Translations under genes and position numbers: made by a program
In this document: one piece after another, positions 6,438 through 8,651 of the stretch
Position numbering within the stretch: the first letter of the stretch is position 1
Layout: each line of letters opens with the position of its first letter
The notes under the pieces: model-generated
Seen by the model: the letters and a program-made list of their open reading frames with translations, nothing else
Databases searched by the model: none
Told to the model about the DNA's origin: nothing
Assembly (NCBI GenBank): GCA_910586875.1
Contig: CAJUJI010000121.1
Location: 1 to 8,651, forward strand
DNA from: an uncultured Anaerotruncus sp.
GTDB lineage: Bacteria; Bacillota; Clostridia; Oscillospirales; Ruminococcaceae
Length of the DNA stretch: 8,651 nucleotides
Direction of reading: 5' to 3'

Positions 6438-6810
6438 TGCTAAAGTGGTGCGGGTCAAAATGAACCGCACCACTTTAGCACGGTAAAACTGCTCATAAGC
6501 AAAATCAACGGGCCGTTTTGACCCGTTGATGCTTGTGCTGATGATATGGTGCGGGTCAAAACGACCCGCACCACAATACCGAAAATCAACGGATAACCTT
6601 TCTCCGTTGATCCTATGCTGCGACAGTTGGTGGTGACCAATGTGGTCACCACCACAAATTTCGGAAGCCGCTACCGAAAATCGCTGATTATAGCTGTTCT
6701 ATCTCGAAAAAGTGGGATGGACAGAATTTGTCCACCCCATGTTGATGGTATCAGTGGTTCGTTTTGAACCGCTGATTTTTGGTAAGTGACCAAATTGATC
6801 ACTTACCAAA
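6438..6810. repeat. Array of alternating 27-nt dyad (hairpin) elements
   Basis: Eight clear palindromes and one decayed one lie in 373 bases. Cores are 6446-6472, 6504-6530, 6547-6573, 6585-6611, 6628-6654, (about 6671-6697, decayed), 6713-6739, 6750-6776 and 6781-6807; each core spans 27 bases. Two classes alternate. Class A begins TGGTG or similar and ends CACCA: first, third, fifth, and looser at the seventh and ninth. Class B begins ATCA and ends TGAT: second, fourth, eighth; the sixth slot keeps only AATC-gct-GATT. Four of them share the core GTTTTGA(C/A)CC, on the plus strand in class B and on the minus strand in class A. Stems of the first (16 pairs, 6438-6480) and last (12 pairs, 6778-6810) extend beyond the core. 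Spacers repeat: TACCGAAA precedes two class B slots, and both intact B-to-A spacers are 16 bases. The array is not a CRISPR. It lies between two minus-strand genes, upstream of the resolvase start. Confidence 0.9.
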
Positions 6811-6830
6811 TCAACTTTGGTCACCTGGTC

Positions 6831-7061
6831 TTACCTCTCACGCTTCTTCCAGATGATGTCATAGCCCAGCGCATCGGCCAGTTCCACAGCCTCGCCGTAG
6901 CGGAGGGAACCGCGCCGCAGTTTGCCGGACAGATTGGGAACACTAGCGCTCCAGCCGTATTCATCCGCCAGATAATCCACCACTTCCATCATGGTCATAC
7001 CCGCCCGGACAATGTAGGACTTGATCTCATTTCGATAGGTTTCCGCTTTTTTCATGTTCAT
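6831..7061 (-). CDS. Small helix-turn-helix-like protein (DUF6471 type)
   Basis: A 76-residue protein reading EIKSYIVRAGMTMMEVVDYL, then WSASVPNLSGKLRRGSLRYG, then EAVELADALGYDIIWKKR. The order short helix, MTMMEVVDYLA, SVPNLSGKLRRGSL, EAVELADALG matches a compact Cro/Xre-like fold with the recognition helix about residues 39-50. I recall such proteins in clostridial mobile elements as DUF6471; the name is from memory. ATG 7061 follows AAAGGAAAA at about 11 bases; a second ATG two codons later is further from that site. A promoter-like pair lies upstream. The hairpin array begins 20 bases after its stop. A DNA-binding protein next to an array of dyads could bind it, but nothing in the sequence proves this. 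Confidence 0.65.
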   Translation of the reverse strand: MNMKKAETYRNEIKSYIVRAGMTMMEVVDYLADEYGWSASVPNLSGKLRRGSLRYGEAVELADALGYDIIWKKRER

Positions 7062-7104
7062 GTGAAAAATTTTCCTTTCTTTCGCTTCGCTCTGTGGGAT
7101 AATA

Positions 7105-7134
7105 AGTATACGAGTGTGCGCTATCTGTTTGCCA
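7105..7134 (-). promoter_or_regulatory. Possible sigma-A promoter for the small HTH gene
   Basis: On the minus strand TGGCAA (7134-7129) and TATACT (7110-7105) are separated by 18 bases and lie 44 bases before the ATG at 7061. The -10 differs from TATAAT at one base and the -35 from TTGACA at two. No other pair in this stretch is as good. Confidence 0.45.
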
Positions 7135-7626
7135 CAGGGCGTCGTTTGTCGGTATTAGGTTGTTTGTTCAGATTTTCGCCTGTGATGCCTTGCTCACATG
7201 AGCGGCCATTTGACTTTACCAATGGGTGCGCTTTTTCATCAATTAGCAAAGCTGTTTATCGGACGGCATACCACATTCACCATTGAGCACAGCGCTCTTT
7301 GATGCAGATACAGGTACGCAAACAGCCGATTGTTTGCAGATTTCACAAGGCTTGAATCTAAACTGGGATTTTAAGACGCCGTTCTCCCCGAATGCCATTC
7401 CTGCCCGGAATCTCACCCCGGCGTATTGCTCCCCTTGGCGCGCTCCTATCATGGCGGCACTTTGCCGGAAAGCATATCCCATTCGGATGGTCAGGCAATT
7501 TTCAAGGTTCAATGGTGTGTGTCAGGTACATTGTAGCGAAAAAATACTCCCCTTCCCGTATATCCAAGAGGGTGGAAAAGGGCGGCAAATCAGCGTGATT
7601 TCCACGCTTATGAACAGAGGGCAGAG
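7135..7626. other. Region without a convincing gene
   Basis: Between the divergent HTH gene and the Xre regulator there are open frames of 60-120 codons on both strands. None has a good ribosome site, recognisable domain or protein-like composition. Two small inverted repeats are visible: GCAAACA/TGTTTGC (7318-7337, six-base loop) and AGCGTG/CACGCT (7592-7608). The second lies 18 bases before the regulator's ATG and could be an operator or a leader hairpin. A promoter for the plus-strand regulator is expected here, but no convincing -35/-10 pair was found. The stretch may hold an RNA or remnants of a lost gene. Confidence 0.4.
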
Positions 7627-8163
7627 ATGGAATCAAAATTAACGATACAAGAGCGTTTAAAGGACTTACGGGTCGTTGATCGGGGTCTGAGCCTGGAACA
7701 GCTTGCAGAGCAGACAGGGCTTTCCAAATCCGCCCTCGGCAAATATGAGTCTGATGATTTCAAGGATATAAGCCCCTTTGCCATCGTGACGCTGGCAAAG
7801 TTCTACGGCATGTCTACCGACTATCTGCTGGGACTGACAGAAAACAAAAATCCCGCAAACGCAGAGCTACAAGCCCTGCATCTGCGGGATGATGCAGTAG
7901 ATGCGATACGGGATGGGAAATATAATAAGCGGCTGCTGTCTGAGTTGCTGGTGCATGACAAATTCCAGCAGTTAATGGTCGATGCCGAGGTCTATGTTGA
8001 CCGGATTGCCGACAGCAGGACCAACGATATGAATGCCATGCTTGAAGCGGTGCGGCAACAAGTCATTCAGCAATATGCCGCAGAGGATAGGGATTTGCAT
8101 ACCCGGACGCTGGCTCTTGCTCAAATCCAAACGGCAGAGTATTTCAAACAGGGTGCTGTCTAA
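7627..8163 (+). CDS. Xre-family transcriptional regulator, probably C-terminally truncated
   Basis: The first 70 residues form an Xre/Cro helix-turn-helix. IQERLKDLRVVDRGLSLEQL is followed by the turn and recognition helix AEQTGLSKSALGKYESDD, and then IVTLAKFYGMSTDYLLGLTE, a signature of regulators carried by clostridial integrative elements. A helical domain follows, including LLSELLVHDKFQQLMVDAEV and YVDRIADSRTNDMNAMLEAV. It ends abruptly at AEYFKQGAV. Relatives as I remember them run on for some 25-40 more residues after AEYFK, so the last residues probably come from a junction near 8148. ATG 7627 follows the purine stretch AGAGGGCAGAG. It is plus-strand and divergent from the mobilisation genes, and likely represses element genes. 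The DNA-binding half is intact. Confidence 0.75.
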   Translation: MESKLTIQERLKDLRVVDRGLSLEQLAEQTGLSKSALGKYESDDFKDISPFAIVTLAKFYGMSTDYLLGLTENKNPANAELQALHLRDDAVDAIRDGKYNKRLLSELLVHDKFQQLMVDAEVYVDRIADSRTNDMNAMLEAVRQQVIQQYAAEDRDLHTRTLALAQIQTAEYFKQGAV

Positions 8164-8206
8164 TGTTCTTACCGCATATTTTGTTAAAAAACCTTCCGCA
8201 TCGAAA

Positions 8207-8651
8207 ATGCAATCTTTTCAACTTCAAGTTTCAAATGAGGTTCAAAAAGACATTATTGAAATAATATTTCCGTATGTTGAACAGCAACTGGAAAATTCGA
8301 CTATTGTGGAACACAATCCGGTGGGGGTAGCTGATGGAGAAATAGAATATCTGATGAAAAATGACATCGAGCAGATTACAACATTCTTGCAAAGTATAGA
8401 GGGTGATGCTGTCTATAAAGATATGTCTTTACTTGAGATATCAAAGATTGGTTTCTATTGCTTTAAAATTTCACATAATGACAAGACGATATATATGTTC
8501 CGCCAATTTTCTAAAATGAAGAAATTGAGAAGAGGCTACATAGCCAGATTTTTTAACAATGAATTAGCGGCAATGGATGGGGATTTTCTTGGAATCGATG
8601 AAACTACAGATATAATTTTACAAAGTATATATCTTTAATCACATTTCATTG
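8207..8651 (+). pseudogene. KwaB-like (DUF4868) anti-phage protein, frameshifted and cut by window end
   Basis: From ATG 8207 the frame reads MQSFQLQVSNEVQKDIIEII, later IGFYCFKISHNDKTIYMFRQ, then FSKMKKLRRGYIARFFNN, then GDFLGIDETTDII. This pattern (I-x-x-F-R-x-F-x-K-x-K-K-L-R-x-G, then D-x-x-G-I-D) recalls DUF4868, the family of KwaB. KwaB is the DNA-associated effector of the Kiwa defence system, paired with membrane protein KwaA. The frame ends at 8638, but dropping one T from the T4 run at 8616-8619 lets it continue as YKVYIFNHISL, which is also typical of the family, to the window edge. So there is one inserted base or a sequence error. No good ribosome site precedes the ATG, the DNA is clearly more AT-rich than its left neighbour, and no kwaA-like membrane protein is present upstream. 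Identification is from memory of motifs. Confidence 0.6.

Noticed and set aside
6438..6810. CRISPR array
   Set aside because: The units are palindromes of two alternating classes with diverging sequence and short variable gaps. There is no constant direct repeat with uniform unique spacers, and no cas gene is present.
7243..7512. 89-codon minus-strand ORF with several cysteines (CEIC...)
   Set aside because: It has no ribosome site, overlaps other open frames on the plus strand, and has no recognisable domain. The Cys spacing does not form a zinc-binding pattern I can name.
7283..7642. 119-codon plus-strand ORF before the Xre regulator
   Set aside because: It has a composition typical of non-coding DNA, no ribosome site, and overlaps the start of the real regulator gene.
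8033..8206. Upstream extension of the KwaB-like frame
   Set aside because: The frame is open back to 8033, but this part overlaps the Xre coding region out of frame and reads as low-complexity basic text. The family-like sequence begins only at the ATG at 8207.

Overview
The window looks like a chromosomal accessory region of a low-to-mid GC anaerobic Firmicute, most likely a gut clostridium of the Oscillospiraceae/Ruminococcaceae type. The basis is the style of the 5S rRNA tail, strong GGAGG ribosome sites, and clostridial mobilisation and recombinase families. No species can be named from the sequence alone. The left edge is core genome: the 3' tail of a 5S rRNA, an intact tRNA-Thr(GGT) with encoded CCA, and a clean intrinsic terminator. 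Everything to the right is mobile or horizontally acquired DNA, much of it decayed.

Layout. Positions 190-566 hold a minus-strand remnant of a tyrosine integrase beside the tRNA. Positions 600-1336 hold an IS110-type transposase with a frameshift and a large internal deletion, followed by a second IS110-like scrap (1352-1495) and a 49-codon minus-strand ORF. From 5495 down to 1817 runs a compact minus-strand mobilisation operon: a DUF3847-like protein, a MobA/MobL (MobQ-type) relaxase, a TnpW-like protein, and a large serine recombinase of the TnpX/TndX kind. Upstream of it (5530-5735) lie three hairpins and a motif that matches the nic core of MobQ origins of transfer.

Further right on the minus strand is a chimeric ORF: the catalytic half of a small serine resolvase joined to the tail of an unrelated, probably extracytoplasmic, protein. 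Before its start is the most unusual part of the window, an array of about nine 27-nt dyad-symmetric elements (6438-6810) in which two arm classes alternate. A small helix-turn-helix-like gene lies on the far side of the array. After about 500 bases without a convincing gene comes a plus-strand Xre-type regulator that looks C-terminally truncated. It abuts an AT-rich gene resembling KwaB (DUF4868) of the Kiwa anti-phage system, which carries a one-base frameshift and runs off the window.

How it fits together. The relaxase, its small partner and the oriT-like region could still support mobilisation in trans by a helper. The three site-specific recombinases and the IS110 transposase all appear broken, so the island is probably no longer able to excise itself. 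The hairpin array is not explained by any of the named genes.
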